Shown: positions 32,682 through 44,100 of the stretch, piece by piece
How the letters are laid out: every line of letters starts with the position of its first letter
Numbering within the stretch: the stretch's first letter is position 1
Source of the DNA: Purpureocillium takamizusanense
Lineage: Eukaryota; Ascomycota; Sordariomycetes; Hypocreales; Ophiocordycipitaceae
Direction of reading: 5' to 3'
Assembly: GCF_022605165.1 (NCBI RefSeq)
Contig: NC_063068.1
Coordinates: 2,728,001 to 2,792,000 of the forward strand
DNA length: 64,000 nucleotides
Position numbers and translations under genes: made by a program
The notes under the pieces: generated by a model
The model's input: the letters and a program-made list of their open reading frames with translations, nothing else
Database searches by the model: none
Told to the model about the DNA's origin: nothing

Positions 32682-34519
32682 TCATTGTTGGCGCCGCCTT
32701 CTGGGCCGTGACGACGGCTTCCGCCTCTTGCTTTTGTTCGCCCTCTTCTCCGCATGGTCAAACACGTTCGGCGAGCCACCCGATATGTCGAGCAGGTACC
32801 GCTCGTAGTACCCCAACGGCTCCTCCCACATGGTCCTCTGGTTCGGGTCCTCGGGCGCGAGCCTGTCGTCCCCGACGTACTTCCACACCCAGCGCTCTTC
32901 CAACTGCTCCCTGTAGAATTCACGGCCGCTCGCGTCCCGCATGGGAACATCCCGGGCGATTGTGACGCGTTTGAGTCGCCAGTCTGCGAGTGCCTTGCAG
33001 GTCCATATCGACTGATCGTTCAGGCCCAGTCCCTCGCACGCCAGGCGCACGCGCACGGAGCTATGGACGCTCTCGTTGGTGTCTTCCAGGAACTTACCCT
33101 TCTCGAGCTTCGTCTTGGGGTCGACCTGTCGGTAGACGCCTGGTGTCCGCGTCGTCTCCCCCGAGAGTTTGAAGAGGAGGCTCGAGTCCTTTTGGATTTG
33201 GCCCAGAGCCCATGGACGAATTGGCCGGTTGCTCTCGTAGATGGAATCCACGGCCCACTGCTGCATGGCTCGGCGGCTCTTCCTAGGCTTCTTTGCGTGA
33301 GGCAGCATGTAGAATTCCGTGGACTGCTGGATGATGCGGTCGAGGGATGGCCTGTCAAACTCGACGCCCACACTGGCCATCTGGTCCATCATCCCTGCAG
33401 CCCGTCAGCGAGACGAGCGGACCATCATGCGGCGACGAACACTTACATGCCAGGGTCGCGTTGGCAATGCCCTGGTCATCCCAGCCACCTCCACAGTTGC
33501 CATGGTTTCCAGGAAACCAGACCTGCCTAAGATCGGTCCTGAGCCTCATTCTCCGCGGGCGCTCCCAGACGGCAGGACTGAATGGCGGCCGTGTCTCGTC
33601 GAGAGCGAGCGCCTGAAAGGCGTGCTCTATCGTGTCGGACAGGGCCGTGTCGTGCCAGTCGTACGTTCATAGAGTGTTAGCCTGGCGCTCTTCTCAAAGC
33701 TCTCGGCGGCTGTTTTGAAGGGGAGACTTATTCGTCGTTGGACGGGCGTATCCCCACCTTCTCGAGCCAGGCTATGCGGGGGATGCCCAAGCTGCCGACC
33801 GTGTCCCAGACGCACACGGCCTTGATGGTGATGGGTGCGCCGTTCTGCTGCACGACGCGCGTGTAACCCATCTTGGCGAGGCGGACGCGGTACTCGTCGT
33901 CGGCATGCGGGCCCTTGGGCTTGTCCGGGAAGGGGCTGTTGGGGAACGGGTCGTCGTAGTCGTCGTCCATCCAGTGCTGCATATCCTTGAATATGGGGTA
34001 GAAGTGCTCGACGCCCTCGCGGGTGAGAAGGCCTAGGTTGCCAATCATGCCGGCGACGGAGCGCGCGGTGAAGGCGCCCCGGGAGAAGCCCACGAGGAAG
34101 ATATCGTCGCCGTCGCGATAGTTGGCGCACAGGTAGGCATAGGCCTCGCGGACGCGCTGTCCCGCTGTTAGCACCAGAACCGACCGTGCCGGGGGAAACA
34201 GAACAGAGGTGTTTCGCGCGTGGAGAGCCTCGCTCACCTCTGCCAGGCCGACGCCAAAGGCGCCGCCGGTGACGCTGTCCAGCATGTTGCTCCCGCTGCC
34301 GACGCCCGACTCGTAGTTGATGATTTGCAGGGTCCCGTCGGCGCACCGGCGCTTGAAGCAGCGCGAGATGCGCGTCACGTTGGAGGGCACCTGAAGGCCG
34401 CCCTTGCCGCTGAGGAGGCCGGGCTTGACGTAGCCGTAGTCGCTGTTCATCCAGGTGCCGTCGCAGAGCACGATGAGGCGCTTCTTGGCCGGGGCCGCTT
34501 CGCAGTCCTGCCAGCCCAT
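32682..34519 (-). CDS. DUF2235 alpha/beta hydrolase, with one apparent AT-AC intron
   Basis: Four exons are needed: 34519-34238, 34156-33732, 33664-33447 and 33394-32682, giving 545 aa. Introns 1 (81 bp, GTGAGC...GGGACAG) and 3 (52 bp, GTAAGT...CTGCAG) are canonical. Intron 2 (67 bp, 33731-33665) begins ATAAGT and ends TATGAAC. No GT-AG choice keeps the conserved reading NDEYDWHDTALSDTIEHAF, because an in-frame TGA sits just before it. The protein has the DUF2235 signature: KRLIVLCDGTW at the start, the nucleophile serine in LVGFSRGAFTAR, VWDTVGSLGIP, and FQALALDETRPPFSP. The family includes bacterial Tle1 phospholipases; the fungal members are of unknown substrate. The C-terminal 230 residues carry a lysine-rich end (KRANKSKRRKPSSRPRRRR), possibly nuclear. 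Confidence 0.85.
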
Positions 34520-35657
34520 GGCGGCGACTGGTTCGGTACTCGATGCGCACGGCACTCCCAAGAAGGTGGACGAGGTCAATGGGTAATACGAACGTTGCAA
34601 TCGTGATGCCAACTCGGGGGGGCTGGATGGAGCGAAGGGCCGATCTACAGTCAACGAGCGGCAAGATCCATCTGGAGGCGGAGGATGCCGTCACGGGAAC
34701 CAAGTACCCGATGGGCGAGCGGCGGTTAGGGTTCAGAGGCCTTTATCCACGCGTTGCCGCACTTGCTTGATGCGCGACGAGGGTGTGAAAGTGGAAGCAG
34801 TCGCAGCGCGTTTGCTCTCCTGCGCCGTCGTCTATTTTGGTGAGGTGGTCAGCCCAAAAAGAGCAAAAGGCGCCAGACGCGGTTCCAAATCACTGCCACA
34901 GGGCTGATTGTTATTAGTCGCTGCGCCGCCCCCATCGGGTTGGCCGCCAACTCGGGCTTTACGAAGTAGAATACAGTATAGGTACGGTACGAAGCAACGG
35001 CGTTCTTTGTCGACGGCTTCGGCACCACGCACCCGGTCGTGGGAGTTGCATTGTCGCCCCAGCTACACTGCCTAGGGCATCGTGGGCACCCGTCCCTCCA
35101 AATTTCCATGACTGGAAGCTCTACGGCCTGGCACCCACCCCCACGGCGAGTCCGCGGGCGCGCCGAACCAGCCAAGAGGAACGGTGATGACGATGGCTCA
35201 ATCCCCGAAAAGCCACTGGCCTCGTCCAATCTCATCCCTGGGTAGCCTCACGATGGTGCCTCGCCCCCAGCCGTAGGGCCGTCGGCTTGAGATCTGCAGC
35301 CCTGCGCCCAATGCAGTTACATTTGTCGAGTTCACTCGCTGCGGCTGAAATCGTGCAGGGCTTGCAGCAGTGCAACGACAGATGGGTTCGACGGACATTG
35401 GATTGTCTGTCTCACTGTCAAATCGGGGTTCGCCCAACCCGACACTCCACATTTAGCGACCCGTCCCGCTGAGGCGCAAAACCATCACCACAATCTGGTC
35501 CGCGTGGCGCCAGCCTTTGATGCTCCGAGGTACACCTGGGCGGCACAGTGCATGGCAGGGAAATGTGTATGCCTCGATGGAGAAGCCGTCGTCGGCTATC
35601 CTCTGTCGTCCTACAGGTACAATGTAGTACAAATGCAACAGCTTACAGATTATACAG
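34520..35657. other. Intergenic: hydrolase promoter and IBA57 3' flank
   Basis: No gene is supported. In-frame open sequence upstream of the hydrolase ATG (to about 34654) is likely leader. Confidence 0.55.
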
Positions 35658-36872
35658 TCATTGCTGCGAGCCGTCCAGCCCGCGTCGCAGCCACCCAGGC
35701 ACAAAGGCCTTGACCTTGAGGCTGCTCTTGCTCTCCTCCTCGCCCCATTCCAACACAAACTCGTTGTCCGGGGTGAATGTCGCGGCCGCCTGCTCCCCTG
35801 GCAGCACTACGTCCGTCATGATCTCAAGGCGGCAGAGCCCAAGTCCGACGTTGCCGATGCCGGCGAGCCACTTGCCCGCGCTGCGGCCCCGCTTGCCAAA
35901 CCGGCCGATGCTGGTCTCCCCGGGGATCATGTCCGCCGTGAGCCGCTCGACGGGCGGGTCCGAAGACGGCGACCCCTCGGGCTCGCCGGGCTCGTACAGC
36001 AGCGACTGCGGCGCCGCTTTGTCCCGCGAGTAGACCATGCACGGGAGGATGCGCTTGCGCACGACGCCCCGGTGCTTGGTCCGGATGGTGAGCTCCTGCC
36101 CGACGTAGCAGCCCTTGTGGAAGTCGATGCCGTTCATCAGCTCCATGTTGCTCTCCAGAGGCAGTGCCTGCTCGCGAATAATCTCGTCCTGGCCCTCGGG
36201 TACGCCATTGAGGTAGCGCCGGATCGTGTACGCGTCCTCGTTCGACTGCTCGAGGTCCAGCCCGGGCGTCTTGGTGCCGTCGAGCTGGATGACACGGTGT
36301 CCAAGTCCGGGCGCGCGAGGATCTTGGAGCACCATTGAAGACTCGCTCGCCTGGGGACTGAAGCTCGCGGTGTCGTCCCACGCGTGCCAGACGCTCGCCT
36401 CGTCGGGCGTGATATTCCGGACGGCGACTTTGGCCCGCAGCTTGTACCGCTTGATGTACTTGGCTAGCCGCCCCATCTGGCTCGCGTCCGCCTCTATCAG
36501 GAAACCATTATCCTCGACGGGGAGGCCCGAACCGCTGCTGAACGGATATATGAAGACGTCGTGCACCACTCGGCCGGTCGCATTGAGAAACCCCGTGTAG
36601 AAGCCATCCGTCCGCGGCAGGCCATCAGGCTGCGCAACATTGGCCGTGATGATGCCCTGTAAAAATTTAGGCGCGTCAGGCCCTGACACGGCCAGCAGCT
36701 GCCTCGATGGCAAGGCTGCGAAGCCTGACGACGGAGGTTTGGGCGGTGGCGAGGCGGGTGAGCGGGCGTTGGCAAAGGTGCGATGTTGCTGTCGTTGCTG
36801 CCGGCGACAGCTCGGGCAGACGGCGCGGCTGCTGGCCCGGGCGCCGAACGCGCGCTTGGCGACGGCGCTCAT
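35658..36872 (-). CDS. IBA57/CAF17 mitochondrial Fe-S assembly factor
   Basis: A single exon of 404 aa from the ATG at 36872; an in-frame ATG at 36908 would add 12 residues. It has an Arg/Ala/Ser-rich presequence followed by a folate-binding YgfZ/GcvT-like fold: SGFAALPSRQLLAVSGPDAPKFLQG at the N-terminus and the diagnostic KGCYVGQELTIRT motif around residue 255. The family, with ISA1 and ISA2, builds [4Fe-4S] clusters for mitochondrial aconitase, lipoate synthase and others. The cysteine of KGCYVGQE is the conserved functional residue and is intact. Length agrees with other filamentous fungal CAF17 proteins. Confidence 0.92.
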   Translation of the reverse strand: MSAVAKRAFGARASSRAVCPSCRRQQRQQHRTFANARSPASPPPKPPSSGFAALPSRQLLAVSGPDAPKFLQGIITANVAQPDGLPRTDGFYTGFLNATGRVVHDVFIYPFSSGSGLPVEDNGFLIEADASQMGRLAKYIKRYKLRAKVAVRNITPDEASVWHAWDDTASFSPQASESSMVLQDPRAPGLGHRVIQLDGTKTPGLDLEQSNEDAYTIRRYLNGVPEGQDEIIREQALPLESNMELMNGIDFHKGCYVGQELTIRTKHRGVVRKRILPCMVYSRDKAAPQSLLYEPGEPEGSPSSDPPVERLTADMIPGETSIGRFGKRGRSAGKWLAGIGNVGLGLCRLEIMTDVVLPGEQAAATFTPDNEFVLEWGEEESKSSLKVKAFVPGWLRRGLDGSQQ

Positions 36873-39800
36873 GGCGGAGCAGGATTGGCCCGGCGGCGGG
36901 CGAAGCAATTGACGTCGTGCTATGGAGGACTAGGCGATGCGGAGTGTCGCAGCGGGAAGAGACGCCCGTGCGATAGGAGCTCCAGGTGGTGGACTTTGTG
37001 GGTGCGGAATTTTGGTCAGCGGTTTTGGCGGAGAGCCGGCGGGCGGGCATGACACGCACGTGCCGTGGCGGCGGAGGCGCGTCGGCACCTCGAGCTCTGC
37101 CGACCTCCAGACTTGCGGGCTCAAAGCCCGAAACTCCGTGCCACTTCCATCGGCCAGCAAAGACAGGGAAACTTGTCCAATCATACCCGACACGACCACG
37201 GGAACCGTGGGGCGGGCCATGGCCTCGGGCGTCGGCGTGCTCAAGTGCCGATGACTGATTGATAAGACGCGCCTGAGTGACCATGCTCCGCGGACGACGG
37301 TGTGTTGCTGATAGGCGGCCGGTGCAGGTGCCAGACAGTCCTGACGATCAAATGACGCCGCGCCGTGCCACCGCCATCGCCGTGCCCCTGCCCCCTGATG
37401 CTATCTATTTCCCCATGGGGTGATTCGCAACGTGTGCCGTAACCGTGTCGACTCCGGCATCCGGGTCGCCCGGTAAGTAGGTATGTGTACGAAGGACGAT
37501 TTGCGATGAGGCCGATTGCGAGCAAGCAATGGGCGCTCCGGTATCTGGCCGAGTGTCTCGGGCACGGCACTTAATTCCGTGGACATTGCGACATCCCATC
37601 CGACCATCCGCGGCAGATGGCGAAAGCGAACAAGCGACACGCCCCGTCCGGTAAGCACGCGAAACCCAACGAACTGCTCCGAACAACGGAACCGGCCCAG
37701 ACGCATTTGCAGTCTTGACGAAACACCTTCCGGAAGGGATGTCTGCCACGAGACAATGGGTTTTCCCCAGCTTGTACGCCCCCCACGCGGGGGCCGGCGA
37801 TGTCGCTCTGCAAAGGGCGCCACCGGTCGCTCCGATGCCCGGCCCCACGACTTTTCGGGTCCTCGCCGGCAACGGCGGGGCGCGTCAGCGATCCCATGAC
37901 CAGCAGGTGCGGCGGGCGCGCGCATGGGGCACCAAGACTCGCGACTTGCAGCGGAGTTTGACGGCGTCCGAGGTCGCAAGCGGGATTGTCATTGATGTAG
38001 TACATCATCAAGACATGTGCAGCACGTACAGAACAGGCCGGGAGAAGGGGTGGCTCGAAGCAATGGACTTGGCGCACTGCGATATTGAATGGCTTGGTCT
38101 CCGTGCCGTAGCGATACCTACGGCGGCCTTGGATGGGAAACCTAGGTACTAACTTTCTACGAAGTAGTTACGTACCAACGTTACGCACCGGACTGTTCGC
38201 GTTCCGCCCGGGGGATGCACAATCCAGGAACGCCCAGGAACGCATCATTTCACGTCACGCGGAAGCCCCATCACCCGCTGCGAGACCCCCCGGACGTGAT
38301 GCCACGCACTCCCCTCTCCCTGCGCTTTGTCCGATGAGACAACGGGGGCGTGAGCATCAATCCGCCGCGGCCTAGCCTGGTCCTGCCAAAGTTGCCGGAC
38401 GCGGCCAAAGGAAGTGCTGCTCGGCGTCGCCAACTGTGACCGTAGTGTTATTACTAGTATAGAGGCCGTTGTTTGCTTTTCCATCGTACATGGCAGCCGT
38501 GAAACCCTTGGCACCTTGTCGGCCAAGCTTTTTTGCTCCGCACGCGAGTCAAGCAATCGGCTTGTCACTCAGGAACAGGCATCCATCTCGAATGAGGTAT
38601 CTATGCATGCATTCCTGTTCAAGGGCGGCCTGCGGGGGGGTCGTCGATTGCTTTTGATTCGAGTCTGATGCGCCGCGTGGCAGATGCGACGCAATGGCCG
38701 GGCTTGCGTGTGCACTGCCTGCTCCTGCGCCCCTGCGTGCAAGTTTGGGCGAGAGTACAAATACCAAGCAACTTAATGAGCGCTTGGCTCGCTGCCCGTC
38801 CGTCCATTCAGCTGGCCGTTCGCTCCCTGCGTGGGCGGCTAGACCAGTGGGGCCATCGCCGGACTTTTGGCGGGGTCCGATGAGGTGCCGTTGCGGCGCC
38901 CTGCCTGGGCAACGCCCACTACTAGCAGCCTCATCAACGGTCGCCGTGACTTGCTGCACGGGCTCAGCGGACACGCCTGGCAACTTAGTACGTACGAAGC
39001 ACCTCCTTGTCGCCTCCGATTCTCCCATCGAGTAACTATCGCTGTCCACCATCCAGCAGGTGTACCGCGAGGAACACAAGATCGTGCTCACCTTTGTCTC
39101 TGTTGGCGGCAGAGAGCGGGGACGAATGAACCTCTGCGGATAGCCTATCCGCCCAAACCTTCTTTCTCTCCGTGTCGCAAACATGATTGCTCCTCTGCTC
39201 CGTGCCTTCCAGGCTTGCCAGGTGCATCCCACCACCTCCGATCGTGCCTCGGGCACGGGCAAAGATCAAGGAACCCAATGATTGCCGCTCTCGCCAGCAG
39301 CCCCTCAATGAGGGCGGCGGACAGCACTCGTGACGCCACCACCGCCGCGGAACCCTCGCATTGTCTGTTGGCCGAGGAGGACTCCCGCGGTTTCCCTGCC
39401 CTCCAGCCGATTTCGCCTTTGTTGCTGCCGATGGCAAAGCTCACGACAAAAGGATGAACAGACAGGGCGCGCACTTCGTGTGCTCTGGTCGCTTGCTGAT
39501 GTGATCCGCTATCGGCTGACGTGACCACCCTCACGGCCAGATCGTGGCTCCTGGTTGGGCCAAGCAAAGTGCTGCTGCTGCTGCTGCTGCGCGCTGCGAT
39601 GCACGCACGCACGCACGCACGCTTCACTTCCTGCCAGACAAGACACACGCCCCTCCACGCCCCACCCCTCCCTTTTTGCCCTCCAGGCTGATGAATCAAC
39701 GCGCCTTTCAGTACCGCCTGCCCGCCCTGCGTGTCCCGCGCACTCTCCGAGCCGCCGAGCCCGAGCCCCGGGTGGGTCCGCAGTCACTTTTTTTTTTTTC

Positions 39801-40455
39801 CCTTCCTTCCTCCGCTTTCTTTTTTTCACACCTTGGGCCTGGCGGCGCTGCGTGCCTGCTCGGCTTGCTTTGATTGACGGACGCATGCATGATTCATGCC
39901 GGAGCCGCCTCTGCCCCGCTTTTCCACCAAGGCGGTGTCCGCGTCCCGCAGGGGTCGGAGTCACGATGGTTGCAAATGAGCAAAGAAGAAGAAAATTTCT
40001 TTGCTCTCATCACAGTCATGCGTGTCACTGTTGCGGAGAAGTGAAGTGCAAGTAGTAGATGAGTTTCAAATCGGCTCTGTTCAATTGTTCCGTTGTGCCT
40101 ATCTAGCGGCCCAGATGCCGACCGAACCCGCTGCCACTCTACCGTTGGCTTCAGCTTCTCCTGAGAGCCCGGGAGCGGCAATCGCAAAATGCAATGTATC
40201 ATTTGACATTTCCCCCATCATCATTGGTATATCCCTTGACAATGTGCTGTTTGTCCTTTCTAGAGTGGTGACCGTTCTCGTAAAACATGAACGTGAATGT
40301 ATGAAATCAAAAGTCGCTATTTTTAAAAACCAGTTTGCCCGCCATATGCCGTGAGGTATCATGCCCATGTAGAAGTAAAAAACGCCGTGCTATGCCATCG
40401 CTGCCGTAAAGAATTGAGACTGGAGAGAATTCGCTGGAAAGAGCTGCGTCGGAAC
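36873..40455. other. Long GC-rich intergenic region, microsatellites
   Basis: About 3.6 kb with no supportable gene; the open frames seen are typical of GC-rich non-coding DNA. It contains a (GCT)n block at 39571-39590, an (ACGC)n block at 39601-39622, T runs near 39787-39830, and dispersed motif copies at 38158-38166 (full) and near 37488 and 38993 (partial). An unannotated non-coding RNA is possible. Confidence 0.5.
39571..39622 (+). repeat. Two adjacent microsatellites, (GCT)n and (ACGC)n
   Basis: About seven GCT units are followed, ten bases later, by about five ACGC units. Directly visible. Confidence 0.9.
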
Positions 40456-41199
40456 CTAGTATACCGAGATGGCAGATACCAGGCCCGCGGGAGACCTCCG
40501 CGAGACGTAGTACTCTTCGTCGTACAGCGAACCCTGCTCCTTGGCCTCCTTCTCGGTGTAGGGCAGCAAGGCGTCGGCAGGTGATGGCGGCATCGACTCG
40601 TCGTCAGACTCTTCAGAGTCGTGGTCGGCGAGAAGCTCGGGCGGCGAGTTGGAGTGGGATGGTGTCCGGACGAGCTCGAGCTGGGCGTAGTCCTCTTCGA
40701 GGTCGTCGCCCATTTCCTGCTCGTCGTCGTAGGCGGCCACCGGTCGGGAAGTGACGACCGGCGTCCGGGCGGAGACGGAGACGGCGGGGGTCATCTCAAC
40801 GTCGTCCTCGTAGTCAAAGTCGGAATCGGAGTCAGAAGAGTCGGAGTCGTACTCGTCCTCGGGCTGCTCAGCGATGCTATCGGCCCACTGGACGTGGCGG
40901 GCGGCAGTCTTATCGCTTGAAGAGCCGCGAACCGACTGGTTGAACCAGCGCTCCTGCTCGCGCTCGGCATCGGCAAGCTCAAGCATCAGGGAGTCGAGGA
41001 GGTTGGCGTGCCCTACGAGCAGGCGGAGGTCGTGATCAGGCTGGGCCGCCTCGCGAGAGAGCTTGGCCCGGGCCTTGTGAGCCAGGTAGTAAGTCTGCGT
41101 GATGGACATGGCTTTCTTGGTGGCGGATCGGATGAGTGGTTGTTGCTTTCCAAAGGAGAAGCTTGCAGTTTGTGGTCGAGCAACTGCGGCAGTGGACAT
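40456..41199 (-). CDS. Conserved acidic fungal protein of unknown function
   Basis: A single exon of 247 aa from the ATG at 41199 (MSTAAVARPQTASFSFGK); an upstream in-frame ATG at 41262 adds 21 unlikely residues. The N-terminal third (about 25-90) is helical and looks conserved in character: TQTYYLAHKARAKLSREAA, then HDLRLLVGHANLLDSLMLELADAE. The remainder is disordered and strongly acidic, with a Ser/Asp run (DSDSSDSDSDFD), resembling CK2 target sites. I recognise no named domain. The pattern of an ordered helical head with an acidic, phosphorylatable tail suggests a regulatory or scaffold role, which is inference only. Confidence 0.75.
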   Translation of the reverse strand: MSTAAVARPQTASFSFGKQQPLIRSATKKAMSITQTYYLAHKARAKLSREAAQPDHDLRLLVGHANLLDSLMLELADAEREQERWFNQSVRGSSSDKTAARHVQWADSIAEQPEDEYDSDSSDSDSDFDYEDDVEMTPAVSVSARTPVVTSRPVAAYDDEQEMGDDLEEDYAQLELVRTPSHSNSPPELLADHDSEESDDESMPPSPADALLPYTEKEAKEQGSLYDEEYYVSRRSPAGLVSAISVY

Positions 41200-44100
41200 G
41201 ATGATCAAGAGGATCCGGAGATGTCTTCCGGAGGGGCGGGCTCGGGTTGTTATAAAATCCAAGCAACCAAGTGAGTTGCAGCGTGGACCTTGGCGTTGCC
41301 GAAGGGAGGGGGGTGTGCCGTGGTGGAGTTGTGGTGGGCGTGCGAAGTGGTGAGGGTGGGTCTTTTAGCGGGTGACTCAAGGCAGCAGACACGCCCGATT
41401 GCGGTGCAGGGAAGCCGAAACTGTGCCTGGAGGCGGTGATGGGAGCAAGCTGGGATAGTATGCGGTGCTGGCTCGCTTTGTCATGCAGACCGATGTTGAC
41501 GAGTGGGACTGTTGTCGTTGATGTGGTGATTGATGTTGAGCTCGCTCGTGTAAATGCTCGTCGTCGGTATCGAAGATGTGATGGGGAATAGAGATGTTGT
41601 GCCGGGATCCCGGGGGGGGGATCCGGATTCTTTTAACTCGGAGGAGGGTGAGCAGCCCGTCAGACCTACTGTCCGCATCCCGAGCCACGACGACGCCGAC
41701 GACGACGACGACGACGACAGCAACGCACACCCCGGCCGGGCTTTGGCGCTCGCGAACCCGAGCCCGCGCGCACGCAGGGGTGAGCGAGCGAGTGGGTTGC
41801 CGTAAGGGTGTGCGCAAGCCGTGGACATTCCGCACTGCCGCTGACTAAATCCGACGACTCTAAGCCCGCAAAGCCCGTTAGGCTCAGGCTTGCGGAGCCA
41901 AATCCGAGGTCTCAACAGCCGCGACGGAACCCGTGTGCCCGGCCACGGCGTCGCCGTTGGCTATGTACCCTCGCGCATAACGGTACTCCGCTCGCGGGGG
42001 TCGGCGGCTTGGAAATCCCCTTGACTGGGCCTCAAGCTTCACGCTGGCGCCGCGCCACGGGTGGGTGGAGGGCTCGTTTCTCCGAGCGGTATTCCTAATC
42101 AGCGTCCGCCTGGTGACGATGACTGATGATGGTGCGCCCGCGCCCTGTGATTCCATCCCCCCCCCCCTCGCCTCAGGGCACGTCATGCCCGCTCGGGGGC
42201 CTCTGTGTCCGCTGCGAGACCTACTGAAGCCGCTACAGTGACTGCCCAGCTGCCCTGATGCTCCTTGCCCCGGGGCACCTGCACCACTGCTGAGGTATGT
42301 CCGCCTATGCCCGCCCACCCGGCTCTGCTCCTGCTGCCGGCCGGCCGCCGTCCCATTCTTTTGGATTTCCAACTGCTTCCCCCAATTTCTCAGCATGTCA
42401 TTGCCTTATTCTTGTCTTTGGCGTCGAGACTAACTCGGTTCCGCGTCGAGTCAGACGCTTTGGCGTCGCCCTCGATGCACCGTCGTCTTCTTGCAACGCG
42501 TTATGTCCGCCATGGATTACTCTTCAAAGGCGTGATGCACCATGCCATGGTCAATCCCCGGGCCCGCTCCGCGATGCCGAATCGTCACACGCTTTGGGAG
42601 CAATCGTGCATGGGGCCCTGCCGCGAGGCGTGTCCTCGTCATTTCGACCAAAGCGAAACATGGCCGCACTGCCGATGCGACGTGTGTACGTATTGCGCGT
42701 TGCACGGCCCAGCAGACCTTCGCAACGATTTGCTGCATTGGGGGGATTACAGCGTGGCCGGTAATGGGCCGCATCGCTCGCCGTTTCTGGATTGCGGCTA
42801 TCAATCAGCCAGTGAAGCGTTGCTCCGCCTCCCCCGTGCGAACCTGTGGCTTGCTGCCCAGGTACTGGGAGGTCATGGGACCAGGCGTTGCAGCAGCAAC
42901 AGCAGCAGCAGAATTGGCAACGGCAACGGACAACGCGATGGATCCGAGAGCGAGGGCGGCACCGACCACAGTCCCATGGCAGGGGCGACGCTAGAACCGG
43001 TAGGGCTGAGCTGCGACGGCGATGACTCCTCCGCCTGAGATGCAGGGCCGCCACCCAGGCAGCTGCCATGCCCGGGTCGGGTCCATTCGAGTCACCGCGC
43101 CGACTCGCTTCGGGATCTGGCTGCGGCCACGCTCCAAAGCGGACCGCCATACGTGCCGCTTTTGTTGCCGCCAGTGCGTTTGGCGCCTGCATGGTTCGGA
43201 TTATGCCTGTAGCCTGCTGATTCACTCCGTCGTGAAGCACCGCTGCGAGCGATTGGCGAATGAGAGTGCAGTCGGCTCATGACGACACTCGATGGTGGTT
43301 CATGATGCCGAGTCCTCCAGGCAAGCAGGCCAACATGCGTCTGAATCATCCTGCTGTTTCGGGAGGTCGATGCAGCAAGCGATTCGACAAAGGTGACACG
43401 GCATCTACCTACGAAGTCGTGTGAACTGACATGACTGCCATGGGACGAGGTCAACAGGATGCAAGTATTCAGGCAGTGTCATCATTATCTCCAAGCTTCG
43501 CGACCAAGCATCAGTCTCGTTCCCCCCATGATCCGGCGACGGCTCGCAAACGGCATCTCGGCATTGCCCAATGCTGCAACAAGGCGTTCAACTTTCAAGG
43601 GTGCGAAAGGCAGCGCCACGCTACGCCAGACTGATGCGACGCCACATCTCGCTTTCTCGTGTTGCTGACAGAGCCCAAGACTGCAGTCGATGCGAGCGAG
43701 CCGAGCGTCGCCGAGACCCCAGCATGCCGTCGTGTCGGTCGTTTGGCTGGCCTCCCTACCCCAACCTGCCCGCACTGCCACGGCGCACGTAAGCAGCCCA
43801 GCCGCGGCGTCACCATAACGCACGAATCCGCGTCCGGTGTCGTGCGTCTGCCAGCATCACCACCAAACATAATAACGGCAGCCACGAGATGATGCGCACT
43901 CCCCCTCCCCACCCTGGCCTTTCTCTCAGGCAGACGACACGGCTGCGCTAGACGGCAGTGGGGCCAGCCCGAGTTTGGCCCTGAGGAGTGCCGTGGGTTT
44001 GGTTGCAGATGAACTCGTTTCTGGAAAACGAGCACAGCCTCGCTGCCAGGCACGAACCCGCGCCGCCGCGTGTCTCTGTGTGTGCCAAGAAGCGCCCAGC

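Noticed and set aside
32682..34654. Treating the DUF2235 region as two separate genes
   Set aside because: The two open frames are the N- and C-terminal parts of one conserved protein once three introns are removed.
38549..39262. 237-codon minus-strand frame
   Set aside because: No recognisable domain, no good start context, overlaps other equally open frames.
42265..43038. 257-codon plus-strand frame and overlapping minus-strand frame
   Set aside because: Both strands are open to similar extent, composition is repetitive and GC-rich, no motifs or splice sites support either.
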